This document shows, piece after piece, positions 32,720 through 40,875 of a DNA stretch of 64,000 nucleotides. The stretch covers positions 2,728,001-2,792,000 of the forward strand of contig AP025582.1 in NCBI GenBank assembly GCA_022846075.1, written 5' to 3'. The DNA is from Oscillospiraceae bacterium (GTDB taxonomy: Bacteria > Bacillota > Clostridia > Oscillospirales > Oscillospiraceae). The position numbers were made by a program, and so were the translations under genes. Under the pieces are notes generated by a model. It saw nothing but the letters and a program-made list of their open reading frames with translations. It searched no databases and was not told the DNA's origin. The stretch's first letter is position 1; each line of letters opens with the position of its first letter.

Positions 32720-34165
32720 TTAAAACTGCCCATAGATGAAGGACTGGGCGTCGTACCCGGAGCCGTAGCTGCCAAAGACCACCACGATCACCAGCAGCCC
32801 CAGGTACACGCACCACCGGACCCAGCGGGGGGCCTCCAGCACCCGGCGGGCCACGTCGGTCTTCTGCCGGGCGGCGTCCACGGCGAAGAGGAGGAGGAAG
32901 CCCGCCCCGGCGGCCAGGAACTCCCACCGGTCCATCCCCATACCGGACAGGGGCGGCACCCAGAGGGGCCCCGTCACCATCCCCCGGAGCACCGCCAGGG
33001 CGGCGGACACCGAGCCGGCCTTGAAAAACACCCAGGCCAGGGTGGCCAGGACGAACACGCAGAACATCTGCCAAAGAGCGGTGATTCTGCTGTCCTCCCC
33101 CAGGTGGAGGACAGCCCGGACCCGGGTCCGGGTCGGGGCGGTCAGGCCGCCCACCACCTGATAGATTCCGTTCAGCAGGCCCCACACCAGGAAGGACACC
33201 GCCGCCCCGTGCCACAGCCCGCTGACGGCAAAGACGGCCAGCAGGTTGAGATACTTCCTCGCCCGCCCCTTTCGGTTGCCCCCCAGGGGGATATAGAGGT
33301 AGTCCCGGAACCAGGTGGACAGGGAGATGTGCCACCGCCGCCAGAACTCGGCGATGGAGCGGGAGAAATAGGGGGTGCGGAAGTTCTCCATCAGGGTAAA
33401 GCCCATGGCCTTGGCCGAGCCCAGCGCCATATCGGAGTAGGCGGAGAAGTCGCAGTAGATCTGAATGGAGAAGGCGCAGGCGGCAGCGGCGACCTGGACC
33501 GCCCCAAACTGGTCCGGGGCGGCGAACACGGTGTCCACCACCGCCGCCAGCCGGTCGGCCAGCACCAGCTTTTGAAAGGCCCCCCACAAAAAGCGGAGAA
33601 GGCCCTCCCGCAGGTCGTCATAGCGGAACCGGTGGGTCTCATTGAATTGGGGAAGCAGCTGTTCCGCCCGGCCGATGGGCCCGGAGAGCAGATAGGGGAA
33701 AAAGGAGAGGAAAAGGGCGCACTTGACAAAGCTCCGCTCCGCCGGAAGCCTGCCCCGGTAGACGTCCATCAGGTACCCCATGGCGGCGAAGAGATAGAAG
33801 GAGATCCCGGCGGGCAGCAGCAGCTTGGGCACCGCGGGAGCCCAGTCCAGCCCCACCCAACCCAGGGCCCGGACCAGGAGGGAGGCCCCGAAGTCCAGGT
33901 ATTTGAACAGGAACAGCACCCCGATGAAAAGACACAAGGCCAGGACCAGCAGCCCCTTCCGGGGCCGCTTTTCCAAGGCCCGGGCGGCAAAATAGGTCAC
34001 CAGCGCCGCCCCCAGCAAGAAGGGGAAGCTCTCCGGACCGGCGCACAGATAGAAAAACCAGCTGCACGCCAGCAGCCAGCCGTTTCGGCCCCGGCCCGGC
34101 AGGAGAAAATACACCAGGGCCGTCAGGGGGAAAAAGAGAAAATAGCTCAGGGACAAAAAGCCCAT
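32720..34165 (-). CDS. MBOAT-family O-acyltransferase (AlgI/DltB-like)
   Basis: 481 residues from ATG 34165 (GGAGGGGAAGGC upstream), with about 11 membrane helices. Signature regions are ISFYLFAAMGYLMDVYRG, FCRM-like GSAKAMGFTLMENFRTPYF, EFWRRWHISLSTWFRDYLY and the invariant histidine in SGLWHGAAVSFLVWG. The family transfers acyl groups through the membrane to a surface polymer. Together with the SGNH/AlgJ-like protein it forms a two-gene wall or capsule O-acetylation (or D-alanylation) unit; no dltA/dltC is present here, which favours O-acetylation. Confidence 0.9.
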   Translation of the reverse strand: MGFLSLSYFLFFPLTALVYFLLPGRGRNGWLLACSWFFYLCAGPESFPFLLGAALVTYFAARALEKRPRKGLLVLALCLFIGVLFLFKYLDFGASLLVRALGWVGLDWAPAVPKLLLPAGISFYLFAAMGYLMDVYRGRLPAERSFVKCALFLSFFPYLLSGPIGRAEQLLPQFNETHRFRYDDLREGLLRFLWGAFQKLVLADRLAAVVDTVFAAPDQFGAVQVAAAACAFSIQIYCDFSAYSDMALGSAKAMGFTLMENFRTPYFSRSIAEFWRRWHISLSTWFRDYLYIPLGGNRKGRARKYLNLLAVFAVSGLWHGAAVSFLVWGLLNGIYQVVGGLTAPTRTRVRAVLHLGEDSRITALWQMFCVFVLATLAWVFFKAGSVSAALAVLRGMVTGPLWVPPLSGMGMDRWEFLAAGAGFLLLFAVDAARQKTDVARRVLEAPRWVRWCVYLGLLVIVVVFGSYGSGYDAQSFIYGQF

Positions 34166-34197
34166 GCCTTCCCCTCCGTTCGTCAAAATCAGATTTT

Positions 34198-34226
34198 ATT
34201 TTAACGGATAAGCGTCCGGCTGTCAA
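34198..34226 (-). promoter_or_regulatory. SigA-type promoter of the MBOAT operon
   Basis: Minus strand consensus TTGACA (34226-34221), 17-base spacer, TAAAAT (34203-34198), 33 bases before ATG 34165. Confidence 0.8.
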
Positions 34227-34283
34227 ACGGCGGGAGAGGGGCTCCGGGGGCCCTGGAGGGGGCCAGGGGCCGCCCGCCTCTCG

Positions 34284-34312
34284 TTGCGCCGGAAAATCAA
34301 ATATGCTATACT
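34284..34312 (+). promoter_or_regulatory. SigA-type promoter of the FHA-SEDS gene
   Basis: TTGCGC (34284-34289), 17-base spacer, TATACT (34307-34312), 36 bases before the gene. It is back-to-back with the MBOAT promoter. Confidence 0.75.
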
Positions 34313-34347
34313 GAAAAAACCTCGATTCAATCCCAACCATCAAGGAG

Positions 34348-36153
34348 GTGAGCGCCACGGACGCCCTTCTCTCCCTGCCCCAGACCCTTCTGGACGCGTT
34401 CCACCAGCTCTTGGCGGAGTATCCCGCCGCGGCAGGGTGGTATACCACCCTGGTCCGCTTCCTCTTTCCCATCCTGGCCCTCCTGATCCTGGTGAAGGCC
34501 ATCCGCTCCCTCCTCACCGTCCCCCACCTCCCCGAGGTGTGGGCCTACCTCTCCCTGCCCAACGGGGCCGGGACTCCCCTCACCCACTGGGAGAACACCC
34601 TGGGCCGCTCCCCCCAGGCCGACGTGGTGCTGGAATATCCCACCATCTCCCGCCAGCACGCCGCCCTCATCCGGGACCCCCACGACCAGTGGACGATCTA
34701 CGACCTGGACTCCAAGGGCGGCGTGGCGGTGAACGGCAAGCCGGTGGAGGACGCCGCCCCCATCCAGTACGGCGACGTGCTCTCCCTGGGGGGCGTGGAG
34801 ACCGTGCTCCTTCCCGTCTCCCCGGAGGAAAAGGCGGAGCGCCGTAAGCGCCGCAAGCAGGAGGCCAAGCCCGTCTCCCCCTGGGGAAGCCTCATCCTCC
34901 TCACCGTTTTCCAGGTCCTCACCGGCATCCAGCTCACCCTCTCTGAGGGGGCCGGTGCCACTCCCGTCCTCCCCTTCACCTTCCTGGCTCTCACCCTTCT
35001 GATGTGGGCCTACTTCCTCACCCTCCGGGCCCTGCGCCGGGTGGGCTTTGAGATGGAGACCATTGCCTTCTTCCTCTCCACCCTCTCCCTGGCCGTGGTG
35101 GCCTCCTCCAACACCCCCGCCCTCCCCAAGCAGTTTTTGTGCCTGGTGCTGGGGCTCGTCACCTTCCTGGTGCTGGGGGTCTTTCTCCGGGATTTGGAGC
35201 GGGCCAAAAAGATCCGCTGGCTCATGGCGGGGGCCGCCATCGGCCTGCTGGGCCTCACTCTCGTGCTGGGCAGCCGGAAGTTCGGCGCCACCAACTGGAT
35301 CACCATCGGCGGCATGTCCCTCCAGCCCTCGGAGCTGGCCAAGATCTGCTACATCTTTGCCGGCGCCGCCACCCTGGACCGGCTCTTCAAAAAGCGGAAC
35401 CTGGCCCTCTTCATTCTCCTCACCGGGGCCTGCCTGGGCTGTCTGGCCCTCATGAGCGACTTCGGTACCGCCGCCGTCTTTTTCGTCACCTTCCTGGTCA
35501 TCGCCTACCTCCGCTCCGGGGACTGGGCCACCCTGGGCCTCATCACCGGCGGGGCCGTGGGGGCCGTCATGGTCATCCTCAGCGTCAAGCCCTACATCCT
35601 CGCCCGCTTCGCCTCCTGGGGCCACGCCTGGGAGAACGCCAGCGTGGGCGCGGGCTACCAGCAGACCCGGGCCATGGCAGCGGCCGCCTCCGGCGGCCTC
35701 ATCGGCGTGGGCCCCGGGGAGGGCTGGCTCCACGTGGTGGGGGCGGGGGACACCGATTTGGTGTTCGGCATGCTCTGCGAGGAGTGGGGGCTCCTCATCG
35801 CCCTTCTGGCCGTCGTCTGCGTGGTCACCCTGGCGGTATTCGCCGTCCGCTCCTGCCGCACGGGCCGGTCCAGCTTCTACACCATCGCCGCCTGCGCCGC
35901 CACCTCCCTGCTGGTCTTTCAGACCTGCCTGAACGTCTTCGGCTGCATGGACCTGCTGCCCATGACCGGGGTCACCTTCCCCTTCGTCTCCAACGGCGGC
36001 TCGGCCATGATCGCCTCCTGGGGCCTGCTGGCCTTCCTCAAAGCCACCGACACCCGCCAGAACGCCAGCTTCGCCATCCGCCTGTCCTCCAAGCGGGAGG
36101 ACGCCGCCAACGCCGATTTGGCGCCCAGGGTATCCCCTGAGGGGGAGGAATGA
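34348..36153 (+). CDS. FHA-domain SEDS protein (FtsW/RodA/SpoVE family)
   Basis: ~600 residues. An N-terminal membrane helix (residues ~32-55) is followed by a cytosolic FHA phosphothreonine-binding domain (TLGRSPQADVVLEYPTISRQ, then LDSKGGVAVNGKPV). The SEDS glycosyltransferase core with about ten helices follows: RKFGATNWITIGGMSLQPSE, LMSDFGTAAVFF, ASGGLIGVGPGEG and the late motif MTGVTFPFVSNGGSA. SEDS proteins polymerise lipid II into glycan. The FHA domain implies control by a Ser/Thr kinase. The matching transpeptidase PBP is the next gene. Start is unclear: GTG 34348 touches the AAGGAG ribosome site, whereas ACG 34357 is correctly spaced from it. Confidence 0.9.
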   Translation: MSATDALLSLPQTLLDAFHQLLAEYPAAAGWYTTLVRFLFPILALLILVKAIRSLLTVPHLPEVWAYLSLPNGAGTPLTHWENTLGRSPQADVVLEYPTISRQHAALIRDPHDQWTIYDLDSKGGVAVNGKPVEDAAPIQYGDVLSLGGVETVLLPVSPEEKAERRKRRKQEAKPVSPWGSLILLTVFQVLTGIQLTLSEGAGATPVLPFTFLALTLLMWAYFLTLRALRRVGFEMETIAFFLSTLSLAVVASSNTPALPKQFLCLVLGLVTFLVLGVFLRDLERAKKIRWLMAGAAIGLLGLTLVLGSRKFGATNWITIGGMSLQPSELAKICYIFAGAATLDRLFKKRNLALFILLTGACLGCLALMSDFGTAAVFFVTFLVIAYLRSGDWATLGLITGGAVGAVMVILSVKPYILARFASWGHAWENASVGAGYQQTRAMAAAASGGLIGVGPGEGWLHVVGAGDTDLVFGMLCEEWGLLIALLAVVCVVTLAVFAVRSCRTGRSSFYTIAACAATSLLVFQTCLNVFGCMDLLPMTGVTFPFVSNGGSAMIASWGLLAFLKATDTRQNASFAIRLSSKREDAANADLAPRVSPEGEE

Positions 36154-36232
36154 TGTTTTCCCCCTTGGGGGGACGAGGGCATGGAGCCCCTGCCGGGGGC
36201 CCAAACCCGGTTTATGTTCTCAAGGACAGAGC

Positions 36233-36671
36233 CCTGGCCGGCATAGCCGGCCAGCCTACGCTAAAAACTTGCCACCGGCAAGTTTTCTGAACGCTGCGGT
36301 GGATGCCAAAAAAAGCGCCGAGTAAATATAAAACTGGTGACTCCTAATGACCGGCGCTCACGTCTGTCAACTCCGTCTCCTCTTAGCGCCGCTGCCGCTG
36401 ACTCCTGCTGTACAGAAACCTTTTGCAACTCATCGGCGCACCTAAGTAGGGGCAAATTTGTCAAATAGGCTTCCCCTGGGGGAAGGCTAAGGGCGTGCGC
36501 AACGACACGCATCAATCAAGTGCACGTCAGCGGCCGAACGGCGCAAGAGGGACCACGGGTCGCACAGACGCTCCCGTGCTTTTCCCCCTTTTTCGGGCAG
36601 TAGACCTTCTACTAAAAAGGAAACCTGCGAGCAGGTCAGCACCAAAGACTTTTCTTTGGGGGTCTGGGGCG
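36233..36671 (-). repeat. Composite intergenic repeat, copy A
   Basis: The gap 36154-36796 has no gene. It holds module delta (36233-36299, CTGGCCGGCATAGCCGGCC then GCTAAAAA...), a 25-base remnant of module gamma (36469-36493), module alpha inverted (36526-36590, around GACCACGGGTCGCACAGACG) and module beta inverted (36640-36671, AAAGACTTTTCTTTGGGGGT). These also occur near 49.1, 58.8 and 61.7 kb. Small open frames here are translations of the repeats. A palindromic sequence, ACGTCCCGACGTGC, follows at ~36715. Confidence 0.75.
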
Positions 36672-36796
36672 GCGTTTCTTTTCCTCGGGAAAAGAAATGT
36701 CCCCCAGATTTACGCACGTCCCGACGTGCAATCACTCAATGATAGAATATCCTTATCCTAACACCACCCAGTGGACATCCAGAAAGGAGGCCCCTC

Positions 36797-38152
36797 ATGC
36801 GCAAAATCGAAAAGCGGGCGGCGGTCTGCCTCCTGCTGGCCCTGGCTCTCCTGCTGGGCACCGGCCTCTTCGCCTTCCGCTTCGTCACCAGCGGGGGCAA
36901 GTGGGTCTCCTACCTCTCCACCTTCTCCGGCCGCCCCGCCTCGGGCCGGGTGCTGGACCGGGACGGAGATGTCTTGAGTTATGTCAACTCAGACGGCAGG
37001 CGGGTCTACTACGGCAACCCCGCCGTCCGCAAAGCCACCCTCCACGCCGTGGGGGACGCCCAGGGCCGCATCGGTACCGGGGCCCTGGTGGCCTTTTCCG
37101 ACCAGCTCTCGGGCTACAACCTCCTCACCGGCACCTACTCCCCACTGGGGGCGGGCAACGACCTCTACCTCACCATCGACGCCTACCTTAATTATGTGGC
37201 CCACCAGGCCATGAACGGCCGGAAGGGCACGGTGGCGGTCTACAACTATGAGACGGGGGAGGTGCTGTGTATGTACTCCGCCCCCACCTTCGACCCCGCC
37301 GATCCCCCCGCCGTTTTGGATGAGGACCCCGCCTATGACGGGGTTTATGTCAACCGCTTTCTGGGGGCCACCTATCCCCCCGGCTCGGTGTTCAAGCTGG
37401 TCACCCTGGCCGCCGCCATTGAGAACCTCCCCGATTTGGACGAGCGCACCTTCACCTGCACCGGCGCCACCGTGGTGGGGGGCGAGACCATCACCTGCCC
37501 CTCGGTCCACGGGGAGTTGGACGTGGAGAGTGCCCTGGCCCACTCCTGCAACGGCTATTTCGCCCAGCTGGCCGCGGAGCTGGGGCCGGACGCCCTGGCC
37601 TTCTACGCCGAGGAGGCGGGCCTCACCCACAGCTATACTGTCAGCGGCCTCAGCACCGCCAAGGGCCGCTTCGACCTCACCGACGCCACCGCCGGACAGG
37701 TGGGCTGGGCGGGGGTGGGGCAGTACAACGACTTGGTGAACCCCTGCTCCCTGCTGGTATATATGGGCGCCATCGCCCGGGGCGGCGAGGCCGCCGTGCC
37801 CCAGCTGGTGCTCAAGACCCAGTCCGCCCTGGACCTCCCCCTCACCTTTTACCTAAAGAAAAAGACCGGCCGCCTGGTGGAGGAAAAGACCGCCGAAAAG
37901 CTGGCCGACATGATGGCCAACAACGTCCAGACCGCCTACGGCGTGGGCCGCTTCCCCAATATGGACGTCTGCGCCAAGTCGGGCACCGCAGAGGTGGGCG
38001 GGGGCAAGGCCCCCCACGCCTGGTTCGCCGGCTTCCTCCGTGGGGAGGACACCCCCTACGCCTTCGTGGTGCTGGTGGAAAACGGCGGCTCGGGCTCCGA
38101 CGCGGCGGGGAACGTGGCCGCGAAGGTGCTGGACGCCCTGGTAAACGGATAA
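36797..38152 (+). CDS. Penicillin-binding transpeptidase (PbpA/FtsI type), SEDS partner
   Basis: 451 residues with GGAGG ribosome site. One N-terminal membrane anchor (VCLLLALALLLGTGLFAFRF), a short dimerisation region and a transpeptidase domain. All three active-site motifs are present: SVFK (in YPPGSVFKLVTLAAA), SCN (ALAHSCNGYFAQ) and KSGTAEV. Length matches the monofunctional PbpA class of actinobacteria and clostridia, which work with RodA-like proteins; here the FHA-SEDS gene is upstream on the same strand. A 640-bp repeat-rich gap separates them, and TGATAGAAT at 36740 may be an extended -10 giving the PBP its own promoter. Confidence 0.9.
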   Translation: MRKIEKRAAVCLLLALALLLGTGLFAFRFVTSGGKWVSYLSTFSGRPASGRVLDRDGDVLSYVNSDGRRVYYGNPAVRKATLHAVGDAQGRIGTGALVAFSDQLSGYNLLTGTYSPLGAGNDLYLTIDAYLNYVAHQAMNGRKGTVAVYNYETGEVLCMYSAPTFDPADPPAVLDEDPAYDGVYVNRFLGATYPPGSVFKLVTLAAAIENLPDLDERTFTCTGATVVGGETITCPSVHGELDVESALAHSCNGYFAQLAAELGPDALAFYAEEAGLTHSYTVSGLSTAKGRFDLTDATAGQVGWAGVGQYNDLVNPCSLLVYMGAIARGGEAAVPQLVLKTQSALDLPLTFYLKKKTGRLVEEKTAEKLADMMANNVQTAYGVGRFPNMDVCAKSGTAEVGGGKAPHAWFAGFLRGEDTPYAFVVLVENGGSGSDAAGNVAAKVLDALVNG

Positions 38153-38203
38153 ATGAACCAATTCCTGTCAATTATCATGAAATTCTGGTTATTCTATTTT
38201 CTG

Positions 38204-38243
38204 AATCCTCCCGCAAGACGTACGTCTTGCGGGGGGATTTTTG
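38204..38243 (+). terminator. Terminator after the PBP gene
   Basis: AATCCTCCCGCAAGACGT and its near-complement form an 18-base stem with a final T-run. Confidence 0.9.
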
Positions 38244-38308
38244 TTATTCGGTTTAACCCCCCCCCATTTTTCAGCCGGAATAAAATAAATAGAAAAAACC
38301 AACCATAA

Positions 38309-38351
38309 TGCGAACTGCTTCATACCCCATTTTTCGTGCAATGTTTATAAT
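38309..38351 (+). promoter_or_regulatory. Predicted Crp/Fnr-dependent promoter of the decarboxylase operon
   Basis: A perfect TATAAT (38346-38351) has no recognisable -35 box. An imperfect dyad GCGAA-CTGC-TTCAT (38310-38323) is centred about 41.5 bases before the expected start site, the place where class II Crp/Fnr activators bind. The first gene encodes a Crp/Fnr protein, so this may be autoregulation. ATTTTT(C/T)GTGC also occurs twice nearby (from ~38329 and ~38368). Confidence 0.4.
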
Positions 38352-38401
38352 TCTAAACGCTGGAGTGCATTTTTTGTGCCACCCCTGAGAAGGAGGACCC
38401 T

Positions 38402-39085
38402 GTGCTGAATGATTATTATTCTCCCTGGATCTCGTCCGACCTCTCCTCCTGGACCGCCATCGCCCGTCCGGAGTTTCTGGTCCCCATGCCCAAGGGGACC
38501 CACATCGAGCAAGGCCGCGACAACACGGGCTATATCTATCTGGTGGAGAGCGGCCAGCTTATGCAGACCGTCCTCTCCCAAAGCGGCACGGAACGCATCC
38601 TGATGTTCCTCGCCTCGGGCAGTCTGTTCAATGAGATGGGGCTGTTTGAGTCGGCGTTCACCTTCTATGCCGTTGACGCCCTGGTGGACTCCAGGCTCTA
38701 CCGTATCCCGCAGGACCGGTTCCTCCACTGCCTCCACCAGGACAACGACCTGTGCCTGGCGCTGATCCGTCAGCTGACTCGCAAGGTGGCCATTCTGGCC
38801 CACCAGACCTCCGACCTGGTGTTCGGCAACGCCTATCAGCGCATTGCCGCCGAGCTGCTGTATTTTGTCTGCAACCACGGCGTCCCCGTGCCCGGGGGTA
38901 CCATGATCGACATGGACATCACCCAGCAGTTCATCGCCAAGCGCATCAACACCTCCCGGGAGACCGTCTGCAAGGTTATGGGCAAAATGACGGCGGCGGG
39001 CATCCTGAAAAAAGAGCGGGGCCGCTATGTCATCCGCGATGAGGAGGCCCTGCACCGCGCCGTCGCCGCTCTGTGGGACACTTGA
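38402..39085 (+). CDS. Crp/Fnr-family regulator of the decarboxylase operon
   Basis: 227 residues from GTG 38402 (GAAGGAGG upstream). Residues ~20-130 form the cyclic-nucleotide-type beta-roll (PKGTHIEQGRDNTGYIYLVE, ASGSLFNEMGLFES). A dimer helix and a C-terminal winged helix with FIAKRINTSRETVCKVMGKM follow. No Fe-S cysteine set like Fnr is seen, so it probably senses a small molecule rather than oxygen, similar to CooA/CprK-type regulators of aromatic metabolism. It is the first gene of the putative UbiD operon and probably activates it when substrate is present. Confidence 0.85.
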   Translation: MLNDYYSPWISSDLSSWTAIARPEFLVPMPKGTHIEQGRDNTGYIYLVESGQLMQTVLSQSGTERILMFLASGSLFNEMGLFESAFTFYAVDALVDSRLYRIPQDRFLHCLHQDNDLCLALIRQLTRKVAILAHQTSDLVFGNAYQRIAAELLYFVCNHGVPVPGGTMIDMDITQQFIAKRINTSRETVCKVMGKMTAAGILKKERGRYVIRDEEALHRAVAALWDT

Positions 39086-39147
39086 GGCAAGCCCTCTCTT
39101 CGGCGAGAGACGAAGTTGATCAAACATTGGGGAAAGGAGGAAAAAAT

Positions 39148-39264
39148 ATGATTATGAACATGCCCGTCAGTTCCTTTTTTGTTTACTACGTGGGATATTT
39201 CCTGCAGGCCGCCGTCATCGTTGCCCTGGGCATTTACTGGTACAAAACAGAAGGCCGCAAATAG
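39148..39264 (+). CDS. Symporter small accessory protein
   Basis: 38 residues with a perfect AAAGGAGG site. It is one membrane helix (SSFFVYYVGYFLQAAVIVAL) followed by GIYWYKTEGRK. Tiny single-helix proteins of this kind are encoded directly before SSS or NSS symporters and are thought to be their accessory subunit. The SSS symporter gene starts 80 bases downstream. Confidence 0.75.
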   Translation: MIMNMPVSSFFVYYVGYFLQAAVIVALGIYWYKTEGRK

Positions 39265-39344
39265 CGTTCCGCAAACCGTTCTGCCCCTGACAGCGCCGAA
39301 GGGACCGCCGCACTGTACAGATACGAATGAGGAGGGATGACCGC

Positions 39345-40841
39345 ATGATTATTTTTTGTATCGTTGTCTTTTTAGTGGCCATGATCGTGGTTGGATACGT
39401 CGCCACAAAAAAAGTCAAAAACTCCAACGACTATTACCTCGGCAACAAGGAATTCGGCCCCTTTGCCACCGCGTTCAAATTCGCAAGCACCTGGGAAAGC
39501 GGCTCCAAACTGGTGGGTTCTCCGGGCCAGGCTTACGCCAGCGGCATGACCGCCTTTTTGCAGGGATTGACCTCTCCCCTGGCCTATTTCATGAGCTTCC
39601 GGGTCTTCGGCCCCCGTCTGAAGGCCGCCAGCGACTACTATGACGTCATCACCGTCCCCGAAATGCTGGGGAAGCGCTACCACAGCCAGACGGTACATAC
39701 CGTCAGCTCCCTGGCCCTGCTCGTGGGGCTGATGGGCACCCTTCTGGGCCAGTTCCAGTCCATCGGCAACGTGGTGGGCACTGTTCTGGAAATCCCCTAT
39801 GTGCCCGCCCTCGTCGGCGGCGTGGCCATCATCGGTTTGTACACCGTCTTCGGCGGCTACCGGGCCTCCGTGTGGACCGATATGGCCCAGGGCGCCTGCA
39901 TGGTGGGCGGCTCCATCCTGATCTTTTTCTTCGTCATCAAGGAGGCCGGAAACTGGTCCCTCCCCAGCCTGAATGAACAGCTGAACGCCATCCAGCCCAC
40001 CATGCTCCACCTCACCGGCGGGGCGGAGATGACGGTGCTGACCCTGTGCACCTTCCTCATCATCCCGCTGTTCATGGGCATCGCCCTGCCCCAGCAGTCG
40101 GTGGCCATCTTCTCCATGAAGGACCGCCGGGTGGGCAACGCCTCCCTTATCATCTGCGTGCTGTTCTCCACCGTGCTCATCTGGGGGCTCTACCTGGCGG
40201 CCATGACCGCCCGCACCATGGACGGTTTCGTGGTCCAGAGCCCCGACGCGGTGACCACCACCCTGGCCATCCAATACATGCCCGAGGTGCTGGCGGGACT
40301 GTTTATCACCGCCATCATGGCCGCTATCATGAGCACCTGCGACGGCGTGCTGCTGGTGGCCTCCTCCATCCTCACCCGGGACATCTTCCGCCGGATCAAG
40401 CCCGACGTCTATGAAAAGCACGCCGTGGCCTATAACCGCCTGGCCACCATGGTGGTGTGCGTCATTCCCCTTCTCATCGCCATCAAGCCCCCCGCCGCCG
40501 TATTCTGGGTGGTCTCCTTCGCCATGGCGCTGACGGTGTTTACCTTCGCCCTGCCCATGCTGGGCATCATCGCCATCCGCCGGGCCACCAAGGAGGCCGC
40601 TCTGGCCCAAATCATCGTGGTGGTCCTGCTCATCCCCGCCTGGGTGGTCTTCGGGCTGGATAAGAGCACGGGCATCTCCGCCCTGGCCATCGGTATGCTG
40701 GCCGCCCCGGTGGTCTTCTTCCCGGTGATGCTGCTGACCAAGCCCCCCGCCAGCGACCCGGAGACCGACCGACTCTGGGAGATCTACGGGGAGATTCGGG
40801 AGGAGCGGCGCAAGGCCAAGCTGGCCCGCAAAAAAGGATGA
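39345..40841 (+). CDS. Sodium:solute symporter (SSS family)
   Basis: 498 residues from ATG 39345 (GAGGAGG). About 13 membrane helices. SSS features are the start VVGYVATKKVKNSNDYYLGN, FASTWESGSKLVGSPGQAY, GLYTVFGGYRASVWTDMAQG and the sodium-site-like AIMSTCDGVLLVASSILTRD. It likely brings in the carboxylate used by the hydrolase and decarboxylase encoded downstream, in exchange for a sodium gradient. Relatives carry proline, pantothenate, acetate and others; the substrate is not readable. Confidence 0.9.
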   Translation: MIIFCIVVFLVAMIVVGYVATKKVKNSNDYYLGNKEFGPFATAFKFASTWESGSKLVGSPGQAYASGMTAFLQGLTSPLAYFMSFRVFGPRLKAASDYYDVITVPEMLGKRYHSQTVHTVSSLALLVGLMGTLLGQFQSIGNVVGTVLEIPYVPALVGGVAIIGLYTVFGGYRASVWTDMAQGACMVGGSILIFFFVIKEAGNWSLPSLNEQLNAIQPTMLHLTGGAEMTVLTLCTFLIIPLFMGIALPQQSVAIFSMKDRRVGNASLIICVLFSTVLIWGLYLAAMTARTMDGFVVQSPDAVTTTLAIQYMPEVLAGLFITAIMAAIMSTCDGVLLVASSILTRDIFRRIKPDVYEKHAVAYNRLATMVVCVIPLLIAIKPPAAVFWVVSFAMALTVFTFALPMLGIIAIRRATKEAALAQIIVVVLLIPAWVVFGLDKSTGISALAIGMLAAPVVFFPVMLLTKPPASDPETDRLWEIYGEIREERRKAKLARKKG

Positions 40842-40875
40842 TTCGCCGACAGGCAAAACAGGAGGTATCTCAACC

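Noticed and set aside
31676-34204. 842-codon plus-strand frame
   Set aside because: Antisense shadow of the MBOAT and SGNH/AlgJ-like genes.
36487-36735. Several 60-100 codon frames in the composite repeats (also near 49.1, 58.7, 59.1 and 61.6 kb)
   Set aside because: The same translated phrases recur because the DNA repeats recur; there are no ribosome sites and hairpin structure explains the sequence.
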